Notes: generated by a model from the sequence alone, not told the origin. A stretch of DNA of 64,000 nt from VRUE01 sp963788975 (GCA_963788975.1 CAWBIJ010000002.1:186001-250000); one strand, 5' to 3'. Shown: positions 1-8,646, numbered from the stretch's first letter. Numbers and translations are program-made.

Positions 1-1
1 C

Positions 2-580
2 CTGACCGGCTGGCGGGTCGACATCAAGTCTGAGTCCGAGTTCTCCCAGGAAGAAGCCGATATCGAGTACGAGGGCGAGGAGCAGTTCGACGGGCGCTGC
101 ATGGCGGTGCTCTCCAACGGCCGTCGCTGCCCGAACGCCGCGATCGACGGCTCCACCTACTGCGGGTTGCCCACCCACCAGGCGCTGAGCCGCTTCGAGA
201 CCAGCCAGATGGCCGTGCTGGCGCCGCTCTCGGAGACTGAGGTGGCGATCCTGGCTGACCCCGGGGCCGACGACGGGCAGGTGAGCGAGCTGGTAGCCAA
301 GGCTGAGGCTGAGTTCGTCGAGGTGGAGCCGGAGGCTGAGGAGGAACCAGCTGTTGAAGAGGACTCTGCCACCGCGGGAGAGCCGCCCATGGTCGATGGG
401 GAGGAAGCTGGAGACGCTGCTGCCGCGGGTGGCGCCGTAGGGGGGCCCACCCCCGAGGAAGCTTCAGCTACCGCAGGGGGTGGGGGGTCCCCTGCGGCGA
501 CAGGACCCGCGGCCGAGAGCTCTGAGGAGGCTCCCCCCGGGGAGTCCGAGGCTGTCGCCGAGGAGGCAGAGCAGGCCTAG
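2..580 (+). CDS. nusA: Transcription factor NusA, C-terminal part (5' end outside window)
   Basis: The visible protein opens with LTGWRVDIKSESEF, the usual end of the second KH domain of NusA, and infB follows as in the classic nusA-infB operon. NusA binds RNA polymerase and modulates pausing, termination and antitermination. After the KH end there is a Cys/His cluster with spacing C-x9-C-x10-C-x4-H (nt about 95-185), which looks like a small zinc-binding finger, then an acidic Ala/Glu-rich tail of about 120 residues. Part of that tail (nt 423-512) is encoded by a palindromic repeat found twice more in the window. No YlxR gene separates it from infB. The TAG stop shares its G with the infB GTG start. 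Identity is inferred from the KH end and context because the N-terminal domains are not visible. Confidence 0.88.
   Translation: MTGWRVDIKSESEFSQEEADIEYEGEEQFDGRCMAVLSNGRRCPNAAIDGSTYCGLPTHQALSRFETSQMAVLAPLSETEVAILADPGADDGQVSELVAKAEAEFVEVEPEAEEEPAVEEDSATAGEPPMVDGEEAGDAAAAGGAVGGPTPEEASATAGGGGSPAATGPAAESSEEAPPGESEAVAEEAEQA
423..512 (+). repeat. Palindromic dispersed repeat, copy 1 (inside nusA)
   Basis: A 90-nt imperfect palindrome bounded by CCGCGGGT and ACCCGCGG, with a central loop containing GAAGCTTC. It is read in frame as an Ala/Gly/Pro-rich part of the NusA tail. Copies 2 (53669-53758, inverted) and 3 (60611-60704) are close relatives. Counting by eye, copies 1 and 2 differ at about 10 of 90 positions. 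Confidence 0.9.
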
Positions 581-2823
581 TGGCTAAGAAGCGGGTTCAC
601 GAGATTGCGAAAGCTCAGGGGCTGAGTAGCAAAGAGCTGCTGGCGGCGCTGAAGGCGGCTGGGATCGAGGCTAAGGCCGCCGCCTCGAGTGTCGATGAGG
701 ACGCGGCGCTGAAGGCGATCGCGGCCAAGGGAGACGGTGGCGCCCCGGCGGCGACGAAGCAGAAAGCGTCCCCAGCTGCGGCGAAACCATCCGCGCCGGC
801 TAAACCTGTCGCCAAGCAGGAGGCCAAAGCGCCGCCTGCCGCGGCGCAGGCCAAAGCACCCGTTCGCCCCGCCGACAAACCCGCTGGCGCTAGTGCGGCC
901 GGTGGGGGATCGAAAAAACGCCGCCGTGTGGTGATCGATTCACAGGCCGCGCGTCGCGATCAGATGGGCGGGCCCCCGCCGCAGCGCCCGCCGCGCCGTC
1001 GAGGCGGGCGACGCCGCCGGCCGATGCTGGAGGAGCCGCCGCCCAAAGTCGAGGCCGCCGCCCCCGAGGCGACCAAGGTCCCGGCCGGGGCCACCGTGCG
1101 CGAGGTCGCCGAGCTGCTCGGCCTGGGCAGCGCCGAGGTGATCAAGAAGCTGATGACGATGGGGGAGATGGCGACGCTCACCCAGACCCTGACCGACGAC
1201 TCAATCAAGGCGATCGCCGACGAGTACGACCGCGAGATCGAGATCGTCACCGCAGCCGAGGAGGAGTCGGAGGCGCCCGACTTTGAGGATGCCGAGGAGA
1301 GCCTCGTCGATCGTCCTCCGGTGGTGACGATCATGGGGCACGTCGACCACGGCAAGACCTCGTTGCTCGACGCGATCCGCGAGACCGAGGTGGCGGCGGG
1401 CGAGGCCGGCGGGATCACCCAGCATATCGGCGCCTACCAGGTGCACCACGAGGCGAGGACGATCACCTTCCTCGACACGCCCGGCCACGCCGCCTTCACG
1501 GCGATGCGAGCCCGCGGCGCGAAGGTGACCGACATCGCCGTAGTCGTCGTCGCCGCAGATGACGGCGTGATGCCGCAGACCAAGGAGGCGATCGACCACG
1601 CTCGCGCCGCCGACGTGCCGATCCTGATCGCGGTCAACAAGATCGACAAGGAGGGGGCGCAGCCCGACCGCGTCCGCAACGAGCTCGCCGCCGACGGCCT
1701 CACGCCCGAGGACTGGGGAGGGGACACCGTTTACTGCGACGTCTCGGCGAAGACGAAGGACGGGCTCGACAACCTGCTCGACATGATCCTCCTGGTCTCC
1801 GAGCTCGAGGAGCTTGGAGCGAATCCCGAGGCGGCCGCCTCGGGCACCGTGATCGAGTCCCAGCTGGACCCCGGCCGCGGCCCGGTCGTCAGCATCCTGG
1901 TTCAGCGCGGCACGCTGCAGGTTGGCGATGCCCTCGTCGCCGGTCCCCAGTGGGGAAGGGTGCGGGCGATGCACGACTTCACCGGCGATCGCGTCGAGAG
2001 CGCCGATCCGGGGATGCCGGTCGAGGTGCTCGGTTTCGACGGCGTCTGCGAGGCAGGCGAGTTCGTGCAGGCGGTCGAGAACGATCGCCGTGCCCGTCAG
2101 CTCGCCCAGGAGCGCGCCAACCGGCTCAAGACCGAGGCCCTCGCCCGTCGTCAGGCGCGCAAGGTCAGCCTCGAGGAGGTCTTCTCCAGGGTCCAGGAGG
2201 GGGAGATCAAGGAACTCAACATCGTGCTCAAGGCCGACGTGGCCGGTTCGCTAGAGGCGCTCCAGGACGAGATTGCCAAGGTCCCCCAGGAGCAGGTCGG
2301 TATCAACATCATCCACTCCCAGACCGGTGGCATCAACGAGTCCGACGTGATGCTCGCCGCAGCATCCGACGCGATCATCATTGGCTTCAACGTGCGCCCG
2401 CTTGCCGACGCCCGCCGCGCGGCGGAGCGCGAGGGCATCGACATCCGCACCTACTCGGTGATCTACAAAATCACCGAAGACCTGCGCAACGCGATGGAGG
2501 GACTGCTGGAGGCGGTCGAGGTCGAGGAGACACTCGGCGAGGCTGAGATCAAGCAGACTTTCAAGGCCTCCAAGGTCGGCCGGATTGCCGGCTGCATCGT
2601 CACCGAGGGCAAGGTCGCCCGCGACGCCAGCGTCCGCCTGATCCGCGACGGCACCGTGATCTGGGAGGGCAAGCTCGGCTCTCTGCGACGCTTTAAAGAC
2701 AACGTCCAGGAGGTCGAGGAGGGCCAGGAGTGCGGGATCGTCCTCGATGGCTATGCCGACGTCAAGGAGGGCGACGTACTCGAGTTCTTCAAGACCAAGC
2801 AGGTCGAGCAGACGCTGGAGTAG
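580..2823 (+). CDS. infB: Translation initiation factor IF-2
   Basis: This 747-residue GTPase delivers fMet-tRNA to the 30S subunit and promotes subunit joining. It has an N-terminal IF2_N helix bundle (residues 1-45), a Lys/Ala/Pro-rich and then Arg-rich linker (about 50-150), and a second IF2_N module (about 165-225). The G domain shows GHVDHGKT (about 252-259), GGITQHIGA, DTPGH (about 298), NKID (about 352) and SAK (about 388). The C-terminal half carries the usual IF-2 domains II-IV. The GTG start overlaps the nusA stop by one base, which implies translational coupling. Length is normal for an actinobacterial IF-2 with a moderately short N-terminal extension. Confidence 0.98.
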   Translation: MAKKRVHEIAKAQGLSSKELLAALKAAGIEAKAAASSVDEDAALKAIAAKGDGGAPAATKQKASPAAAKPSAPAKPVAKQEAKAPPAAAQAKAPVRPADKPAGASAAGGGSKKRRRVVIDSQAARRDQMGGPPPQRPPRRRGGRRRRPMLEEPPPKVEAAAPEATKVPAGATVREVAELLGLGSAEVIKKLMTMGEMATLTQTLTDDSIKAIADEYDREIEIVTAAEEESEAPDFEDAEESLVDRPPVVTIMGHVDHGKTSLLDAIRETEVAAGEAGGITQHIGAYQVHHEARTITFLDTPGHAAFTAMRARGAKVTDIAVVVVAADDGVMPQTKEAIDHARAADVPILIAVNKIDKEGAQPDRVRNELAADGLTPEDWGGDTVYCDVSAKTKDGLDNLLDMILLVSELEELGANPEAAASGTVIESQLDPGRGPVVSILVQRGTLQVGDALVAGPQWGRVRAMHDFTGDRVESADPGMPVEVLGFDGVCEAGEFVQAVENDRRARQLAQERANRLKTEALARRQARKVSLEEVFSRVQEGEIKELNIVLKADVAGSLEALQDEIAKVPQEQVGINIIHSQTGGINESDVMLAAASDAIIIGFNVRPLADARRAAEREGIDIRTYSVIYKITEDLRNAMEGLLEAVEVEETLGEAEIKQTFKASKVGRIAGCIVTEGKVARDASVRLIRDGTVIWEGKLGSLRRFKDNVQEVEEGQECGIVLDGYADVKEGDVLEFFKTKQVEQTLE

Positions 2824-2854
2824 ACGCCGCAGCGAGATTCCTGATCGATGCGTC

Positions 2855-2868
2855 TATAGTCGCCCCGC
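2855..2868 (+). promoter_or_regulatory. -10 element of a probable leaderless rbfA promoter
   Basis: TATAGT at 2855-2860 ends 8 nt before the GTG start of rbfA, and no Shine-Dalgarno sequence lies between. No good -35 box is visible. Confidence 0.5.
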
Positions 2869-3210
2869 GTGGCCACTGCGCGAATGCGCCGCATCAACGA
2901 GGTGCTGCGGGAGGTGATCGGCGCTGCGATCGGCGAGCTCAGCGACCCCCGCATTGGCTTCGTAACCGTGACTTCTGTCGAGACAAGCCCTGATCTTCGC
3001 GCCGCCAAGGTGTACGTCAGCGTGTTGGGCAGCGACGAGGAGCGAGAGGCGACCCTGGCTGGCCTGCGCTCTTCGCACGGGGTGCTGCAGGCGGCGATCG
3101 CCGCCGAGACGCGGATGAAGCGCACGCCGACGCTGAGCTTCCACTACGACCCGACGATCGAGCAGGGAATGCGGATCTCCCAGTTGCTCGACGAGGCCGA
3201 GGAGCGATGA
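2869..3210 (+). CDS. rbfA: Ribosome-binding factor A
   Basis: This is a 113-residue KH-fold protein needed for late 30S maturation and 16S rRNA 5'-end processing. The N-terminal MRRINEVLREVI, the central SDPRIGFVTVTSVE and KVYVSVLG, and the C-terminal RTPTLSFHYD with a following amphipathic helix are standard RbfA features. Length is typical. It sits 45 nt after infB, as in many bacteria, and its last four bases overlap the start of the DHH phosphoesterase (ATGA). Confidence 0.96.
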   Translation: MATARMRRINEVLREVIGAAIGELSDPRIGFVTVTSVETSPDLRAAKVYVSVLGSDEEREATLAGLRSSHGVLQAAIAAETRMKRTPTLSFHYDPTIEQGMRISQLLDEAEER

Positions 3211-4205
3211 GCGGGGCGGCCACCACGTCCGGGATCGAGCAGGTCGCGGCCGAGCTGCGCTCGCGCCAGCGCTTCCTGCTCACCGCTCACGAGGGGCCCG
3301 ACGGCGACGCGCTCGGCTCCCTGCTCGGCCTCCACCATCTGCTCACCCAGCTCGGCAAGGACTCGGTGATGTTCATGGCGGCGAAGGAGTTCCCGCTGCC
3401 GATCGAGTACCGCTTCCTGCCGTTGGAGGAGGTCTTCCACGAGCCACCGGCGGACATGTCGGACCGCACCGTGGTCTTCCTCGACTGCGGCAACATCGAC
3501 CGCATGCCGGTCGACTTCCTCGCCAATGACGGAAGTCTCGTGATCAACATCGATCACCACCACGACAACACCCTCTTCGGCGACGTCAACCTGGTCGACG
3601 TCGACGCCTCCTGCACGGCCGAGATCGTCTACGAGCTGGCGGTCGCGCTCGGCGCCGAGATCACCCCGGAAATCGCCTCGGCCCTCTACGTCGGCATGGT
3701 CACCGACACTGGCAAGTTCATGTACGAGAACACGAAGGCGCGCACGCACCGGATCGCTGCGGAGCTGATCGACACCGGGGTGGAAGTCGACGAGACCTAC
3801 CGCCGCCTCTACGAGCACGTGCCGATCGAGAAGCTGCGGCTCATCTCGCGCGCCCTCGACGGCATCCAGTTCCACTGCGACAACCTGCTCGTCCTCGCCT
3901 ACGTCACCGCTGCCGACTACGAGGCGACGGGAGCCGGCGAGGAGATGACCGAGGGCCTGATCGACTTCCTGCGCTCGGTCGAGGGCGGTAAGGTCGCCGC
4001 CTTGGTTCGCGACCTAGGCGACCGGGGTCGGTCGGCGCGCAAGGTCAGCCTGCGCTCCAGCGACGGCGAGGTCGACGTCTCGGCGATCGCCCGCAAGCAC
4101 GGTGGCGGGGGGCACAAGCGGGCCGCCGGCTTCTCCACCGATCTCGAGCTGGAGCAGCTGGTCCCCTTTCTTTGCAGCGAGGTCACGGCCCAGCTCGGGA
4201 GCTAG
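3207..4205 (+). CDS. nrnA: DHH/DHHA1 phosphoesterase (NrnA-type oligoribonuclease / pAp phosphatase)
   Basis: This 332-residue cytoplasmic enzyme probably hydrolyses nanoRNAs and 3'-phosphoadenosine 5'-phosphate with Mn2+. The DHH domain shows HEGPDGDALGS (variant of the usual HxNPDGDA), FLDCG, IDHHH and TDTGKF. The DHHA1 domain ends with GGGGHKRAAG, which binds substrate. It overlaps rbfA by 4 nt and is followed by truB after 2 nt, an order known from many Gram-positive genomes. Assignment to NrnA rather than RecJ rests on size and context. Confidence 0.9.
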   Translation: MSGAATTSGIEQVAAELRSRQRFLLTAHEGPDGDALGSLLGLHHLLTQLGKDSVMFMAAKEFPLPIEYRFLPLEEVFHEPPADMSDRTVVFLDCGNIDRMPVDFLANDGSLVINIDHHHDNTLFGDVNLVDVDASCTAEIVYELAVALGAEITPEIASALYVGMVTDTGKFMYENTKARTHRIAAELIDTGVEVDETYRRLYEHVPIEKLRLISRALDGIQFHCDNLLVLAYVTAADYEATGAGEEMTEGLIDFLRSVEGGKVAALVRDLGDRGRSARKVSLRSSDGEVDVSAIARKHGGGGHKRAAGFSTDLELEQLVPFLCSEVTAQLGS

Positions 4206-4207
4206 GT

Positions 4208-4855
4208 GTGGCCGGCGCCGAAGGGGCCGTACTGCTCTGCGACAAGCCGGCCGGGATAACCTCGCACGACATGGTTGCCGCTGTACGGCGAGAGCGCGGC
4301 TGCAAGACCGGACATGCGGGCACCCTGGACCCGTTCGCGACCGGGCTGCTCCTGGTCCTGCTCGACGGCGCGACCCGCCTGCAGCGCTTCCTCGTCGAGC
4401 TGCCGAAGACCTATGTCGCCAAGGCGAGGCTCGGCTGGCGCTCGAGCACGGGCGACCCGGACGGAGAGCTGACCGAGACCGGCCGGAAGCCGCACTCGCT
4501 CGAGCTGCCGACCGGCAGGGTGCGGCAGCGGGTGCCGATGACCTCGGCGGTGCGGGTGGGGGGAGAGAGGCTCTACCGCAAGGCCCACCGCGGGGAGACG
4601 ATCGAGACGCCGGAGAGGGAGATCGAGGTCTACCGCGCAGATCTGCTTAGCGGCGACGCGGAAACCGCGACCTACGAGATCGAGTGCTCGACGGGGACCT
4701 ACGTCAGGACCCTGATCGAGACGCTCGGCGACGCCTACTGCGCGGAGCTGCGCCGGACGGCGGTCGGCCCGTTCGAGGTCGGGCAAGCGGGAGCGGAGCT
4801 GGGAATGGACCAGGTTGCCGAGCTGGTGCCGGCGGTGGCAGAGGGGATGCGTTGA
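4208..4855 (+). CDS. truB: tRNA pseudouridine(55) synthase TruB
   Basis: It converts U55 of the tRNA T-loop to pseudouridine. The catalytic aspartate lies in GHAGTLDPFATGLL. DKPAGITSH, the KTYVAKARLG stretch, the VPMTSAVRVGGERLYRKA segment and GTYVRTLIETLG are family signatures. I chose GTG at 4208 because it gives the normal N-terminus (MAGAEGAVLLCDKP). An in-frame ATG at 4172 would overlap the previous gene by 34 nt and adds no conserved residues. The 215-residue product is shorter than E. coli TruB, and the C-terminal PUA region looks vestigial. The stop lies 2 nt before the ribF ATG. Confidence 0.95.
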   Translation: MAGAEGAVLLCDKPAGITSHDMVAAVRRERGCKTGHAGTLDPFATGLLLVLLDGATRLQRFLVELPKTYVAKARLGWRSSTGDPDGELTETGRKPHSLELPTGRVRQRVPMTSAVRVGGERLYRKAHRGETIETPEREIEVYRADLLSGDAETATYEIECSTGTYVRTLIETLGDAYCAELRRTAVGPFEVGQAGAELGMDQVAELVPAVAEGMR

Positions 4856-4857
4856 GG

Positions 4858-5745
4858 ATGAACATCGAGGTGACCTCGCTGCCGGATGCCGAGAAACGGC
4901 CGCGCCACGTAGCGATCGGGACCTTCGACGGCGTCCATCGTGGTCACCAGGAGGTGATCGACGCCGCCGACACCGTGCTCACCTTCGACCCCCACCCGCT
5001 CGAGATCCTGCACCCGACGGCGCTGCCGAAGCTGATCATGCCCTTCAGCGTCAAGCGCGACGTGATCGAGGGCCTGGGGGTCGACGAGCTGGTCGTGATC
5101 CCCTTCGACCGCGAGTTCGCCGCGCGGAGCGCCGAGGACTTCGTCGAGCGGGTCCTGGTTGAGCGGCTCGGTGCCGAGCGCGTCTCGGTGGGCGAGAACT
5201 TCCGCTTCGGAGCCAAAGCCCAGGGCGATCCGAAGATGCTCGCCAGTCACTCCGAGTTCGAGACCCGGGTCGTGCCCCTGGTCGAGGTCGACGGCGAGGC
5301 GGTCTCCTCGACTCGGATCCGGGCGCTCGTGGCGGCGGGGGAGATGGAGGCGGCGCGGCGCTGTCTCGGCGCGCCCTTCATGGTCGAGGGCACGGTCGTC
5401 GAGGGAGACCAGCGCGGGCGCACGCTTGGCTTCCCGACTGCCAACATCGTCCCCGACGACCGTCTCGCGATCCCCGGGCACGGCGTCTACGCGGCCTTCG
5501 CCAACGGCGTCCCGGCAGCCGTCAACGTCGGCGTGCGGCCGACCTTCGAGAGTGGCAGGGGGGTGCTGATCGAGACCTATCTGATCGACCGCGAGGAAGA
5601 CCTCTACGGGACCGAGATGAGGGTTGCCTTCGTCTCCCGCCTGCGCGGCGAGAAGCGCTTCGCCGGGGTCGAGGAGCTGATCGCCCAGATGAAGATCGAC
5701 GTCCAGGACGCGCGCCGCGTTTGCGGGACCTTCCAACAGCCCTGA
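4858..5745 (+). CDS. ribF: Bifunctional riboflavin kinase / FAD synthetase
   Basis: This 295-residue enzyme makes FMN and then FAD from riboflavin. The N-terminal adenylyltransferase half has GTFDGVHRGHQ, TFDPHP and SSTRIR. The C-terminal kinase half has GRTLGFPTANI and the NVGVRPTF segment. It starts 2 nt after truB, with GAGG inside the truB stop region serving as ribosome binding site. It is followed by a 311-nt gap filled with inverted repeats before rpsO. Confidence 0.96.
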   Translation: MNIEVTSLPDAEKRPRHVAIGTFDGVHRGHQEVIDAADTVLTFDPHPLEILHPTALPKLIMPFSVKRDVIEGLGVDELVVIPFDREFAARSAEDFVERVLVERLGAERVSVGENFRFGAKAQGDPKMLASHSEFETRVVPLVEVDGEAVSSTRIRALVAAGEMEAARRCLGAPFMVEGTVVEGDQRGRTLGFPTANIVPDDRLAIPGHGVYAAFANGVPAAVNVGVRPTFESGRGVLIETYLIDREEDLYGTEMRVAFVSRLRGEKRFAGVEELIAQMKIDVQDARRVCGTFQQP

Positions 5746-6056
5746 ACCGATGCGTCCGAGCTGGGGCAGCCGATGTCCACCTCGCTCGCAACTCGTCGTC
5801 GAGGCGGTCAAGTGCTGTCGCCCCGAGCGTCGTTCTCCTCCCGCGCAAAACGCTCGGCGGACACCAGCTACCCCAGCTCGGTCTCACCGGCCGCAGGGAA
5901 GGGATGGGACACCCCCGCGAACGTTTTGCGCGGGAGGAGGGCCGACCTTGCGGCGTCAGCGGCAGCGTCTCCATCGACGAGTTGCGAGCGAGCGGCATAC
6001 CGGCCCCTCCGGCCTCCTGATCGGGGGCGAGGTCCTGTGCTAGCGTCAGGCCGCGA
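5746..6056 (+). other. Intergenic region ribF-rpsO with two nested 18-bp inverted repeats
   Basis: No convincing gene is present. The outer arms 5781-5798 and 5975-5992 (CTCGCTCGCAACTCGTCG and its exact complement) and the inner arms 5835-5852 and 5922-5939 (CTCCTCCCGCGCAAAACG and complement) are both perfect over 18 bp. A shorter alternative hairpin pairs CCGAGCG (5823-5829) with CGCTCGG (5851-5857), so mutually exclusive folds are possible. The region may be the rpsO leader, a terminator or a palindromic element. Short open frames here lack any recognisable product. Confidence 0.75.
6041..6056 (+). promoter_or_regulatory. -10 element upstream of rpsO
   Basis: Extended -10 TG-TGC-TAGCGT (hexamer 6041-6046) ends 10 nt before the rpsO ATG, leaving room only for a leader of a few bases. 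If this promoter is used, the nested repeats upstream would not be in that transcript. Confidence 0.45.
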
Positions 6057-6326
6057 ATGACGCTGACCACGGAGAAAAAGTCAGAGCTGATCGGCAAGTA
6101 CGGCCGCGCCGACGGCGACACCGGCTCGGCCGAGGTCCAGATTGCCCTGCTCACCGAGCGGATCAACGACCTGACCGAGCACCTGCGCACGCACGCCAAG
6201 GACCACCACTCGCGGCGTGGCCTGCTGATGCTGGTCGGCAAGCGCCGCCGCATGCTGCGCTACCTCGAGCGCAAGAACCTCGAGCGTTACCGTTCGCTGG
6301 TCGCCGAGCTGGGCCTGCGCAGATAG
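6057..6326 (+). CDS. rpsO: 30S ribosomal protein S15 (uS15)
   Basis: This 89-residue primary 16S rRNA binding protein contains DTGSAEVQIALLTERI, the HxxxHxKDHHSRRGLL segment and KRRRMLRYLERKN, all standard for uS15. Length is exactly that of the family. It precedes pnp, the near-universal rpsO-pnp pair. Confidence 0.98.
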   Translation: MTLTTEKKSELIGKYGRADGDTGSAEVQIALLTERINDLTEHLRTHAKDHHSRRGLLMLVGKRRRMLRYLERKNLERYRSLVAELGLRR

Positions 6327-6408
6327 CGCCCTGTAGTCTCCCTGGCGAAAGAGAACGAGAGTTCTGAATGCGAATGCCGCCATCCGGGCGGTTGGAGGTA
6401 ACAACTAA
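6327..6408 (+). promoter_or_regulatory. pnp leader with promoter-like hexamer, small hairpins and Shine-Dalgarno
   Basis: TAGTCT (6334-6339) could drive a 5' leader of about 60 nt. The leader holds a hairpin of CCGCC (6377-6381) with GGCGG (6387-6391), immediately followed by GGAGGT and the pnp ATG 12 nt on. PNPase leaders are known sites of autoregulation in E. coli. Regulation here is inference. Confidence 0.4.
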
Positions 6409-8646
6409 ATGAGCATGTTTGACGTAAGCCGCGTTTCGGCGGATGTCGGCGACAGCCAGATTTCCTTCGAGACGGGCAAGCTCGCGAAGCAGGCGGGTGG
6501 CGCGGTCGTAGTCCAGGCCGGCGACACGATGGTGCTGTGCACCGCGACCGTCGGAAACCTTCGCGACGTGGACTTTCTTCCCCTCACCGTCGACGTCGAG
6601 GAGCGGATGTACGCCGCGGGCAAGATCCCAGGCTCGTTCTTCCGTCGCGAGGGCCGTTCGGGCGAGAAGGCGACGCTGACCGCGCGCATGATCGACCGCC
6701 CGATCCGACCGCTCTTCCCCAAGGGCTGGCACTACGAGACCCAGCTCGTTGCGATCCCGATGTCGGTGGACCAGGTCCACCCCTACGACATCCTCGCGAT
6801 GAACGGCGCCTCGGCGGCGCTGGCGATTTCCCCGGTCCCCGTCGCCGCCCACGTCGGCGCGGTGCGGATCGGCAAGCTCGACGGCGACTTCGTCGTCAAT
6901 CCCTCCGAGGAGGACCTGGCCGAGCTCGAGCTCGACCTGATCGTCGCCGGCACCGACGAGGCGATCCTGATGGTCGAGGCCGGCGCCAACGGCGTCACCG
7001 AGCAGGAGATCCTCGACGCGCTCGACATCGCCCACTCGGAGATCAAGAAGCTGACCGCGGCGATGGAAGAGCTGCAGAAGAAGGCCGGCAAGGAGAAGAT
7101 CGAGGTCGAGGCCCCCAAGATCGACGAGAGCCTGATCAGCGATATCCGCTCCTCTCACGGCCAGGCTCTAATTGATGCGATCGCCACTGAGGGCAAGCTC
7201 GAGCGCTACGAGGCAATCGACAAAGTCAAGGACGAGGTGGTCGGCAAGTACGCCCTCGCGGACGATGACGGAGAGGTCGACGACGTGCGAGTTGCTGAGG
7301 TCAAGGCCGCCTTCGGCTCGATCGAGAAGGACACCATCCGCAAGGCGATCGCCGTCGACAAGAAGCGCCCCGACGGCCGCGCCCAGGACGAGATTCGGCC
7401 GATCGAGTGCGAGGTCGACATCTCCCCGCGCGTGCACGGCTCGGCGCTCTTCACTCGCGGCGAGACACAGATCCTCTCCAACGCCGCGCTGGGCACCACG
7501 CGCATGGACATGCGCATCGACACGCTCGGCCTGGAGACCTCGAAGAAGTTCTGGCACCACTACAACTTCCCGCCCTTCTCGGTTGGGGAGGCCGGCTTCA
7601 TGCGCGGCCCGAAGCGCCGCGACATTGGCCACGGTGCGCTGGCCGAGCGGGCGCTGGTGGCGACGATTCCCAACGAGGAGGACTTCCCCTACGTGATCCG
7701 GGTTGTCTCCGAGACACTGGAGTCGAACGGGTCGAGCTCGATGGGCTCGGTCTGCGCCTCCTCGATGGCGCTGCAGGCAGCCGGCGTCCCCGTCTCGGCT
7801 CCGGTCGCCGGCGTGGCGATGGGCCTGATCAAGGAGGGCGACGACTACATCGTCCTCACCGACATCGCCGGCGTCGAGGATCACCTCGGCGACATGGACT
7901 TCAAGGTCGCCGGCACCGCGGAGGGCATCACCGCCCTGCAGATGGACATCAAGATCACCGGTGTCACCTTCGAGATCCTCACCGATGCGCTGGAGCAGGC
8001 CAACAAAGGCCGCCAGTTCATCCTCGGCAAGATGGCCGAGGCGATCGACGGGCCGCGCGAGCAGCTCTCCAAGCACGCGCCACGGATCGAATCGATCAAG
8101 ATCGATCAGGAGAAGATCGGCGCCGTCATCGGCAAGGGCGGGGAAACAATCCGCGCTCTCTGCGAGGAGTTCGAAGCTGAAATCGACGTCGAGGACGACG
8201 GCACGATCCGGATCTACGCACCGACCGGCGAACTGGTCGAAGCCTGTGTAGCGCGGATCCAGTCGATGACCAAGGAGGCCGAAGTCGGCGATCGATACGA
8301 GGCCGCCAAGGTCGTCAAGACGACCACCTTCGGCGCTTTCGTTGAGCTGGTCAAGGGCACCGACGGCTTGCTCCACATCTCCAACGTCAAGCCGGGCGAG
8401 CGGGTCGACTCCGTCGACGACGTGCTGACCTCCGGAGAGGAGATCGACGTCACCGTGGTCGAGGTCGATCGCGAGCGTGGGCGGATCGGCCTGCGCCTCA
8501 GCGACGACCCTTCGATCGCGGGCAAGAGCCCGGAGGAGCTGGCCGCGGTCGGCTCCGGCGGCGACGGTGGACGTCGCAACGGCGGCGATCGTGGCGGTCG
8601 CGACGGGCGGCGGCGCCGCGAGGGCGGCGACCGCGAGCGACGCTGA
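6409..8646 (+). CDS. pnp: Polyribonucleotide nucleotidyltransferase (PNPase)
   Basis: This is a 745-residue phosphorolytic 3'-5' exoribonuclease. Two RNase PH domains flank a helical domain: the first includes FFRREGRSGEKATLTARMIDR split over residues 80-100, and the second includes RPDGRAQDEIRP and GSSSMGSVCASS. A KH domain (IGAVIGKGGETIRAL, about residues 563-620) and an S1 domain (about 626-695, FGAFVELVKGTDGLLHIS) follow. The tail is Gly/Arg-rich (about 708-745), a likely RNA-binding or degradosome-type extension. A clear GGAGGT ribosome binding site is present. Confidence 0.98.
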   Translation: MSMFDVSRVSADVGDSQISFETGKLAKQAGGAVVVQAGDTMVLCTATVGNLRDVDFLPLTVDVEERMYAAGKIPGSFFRREGRSGEKATLTARMIDRPIRPLFPKGWHYETQLVAIPMSVDQVHPYDILAMNGASAALAISPVPVAAHVGAVRIGKLDGDFVVNPSEEDLAELELDLIVAGTDEAILMVEAGANGVTEQEILDALDIAHSEIKKLTAAMEELQKKAGKEKIEVEAPKIDESLISDIRSSHGQALIDAIATEGKLERYEAIDKVKDEVVGKYALADDDGEVDDVRVAEVKAAFGSIEKDTIRKAIAVDKKRPDGRAQDEIRPIECEVDISPRVHGSALFTRGETQILSNAALGTTRMDMRIDTLGLETSKKFWHHYNFPPFSVGEAGFMRGPKRRDIGHGALAERALVATIPNEEDFPYVIRVVSETLESNGSSSMGSVCASSMALQAAGVPVSAPVAGVAMGLIKEGDDYIVLTDIAGVEDHLGDMDFKVAGTAEGITALQMDIKITGVTFEILTDALEQANKGRQFILGKMAEAIDGPREQLSKHAPRIESIKIDQEKIGAVIGKGGETIRALCEEFEAEIDVEDDGTIRIYAPTGELVEACVARIQSMTKEAEVGDRYEAAKVVKTTTFGAFVELVKGTDGLLHISNVKPGERVDSVDDVLTSGEEIDVTVVEVDRERGRIGLRLSDDPSIAGKSPEELAAVGSGGDGGRRNGGDRGGRDGRRRREGGDRERR

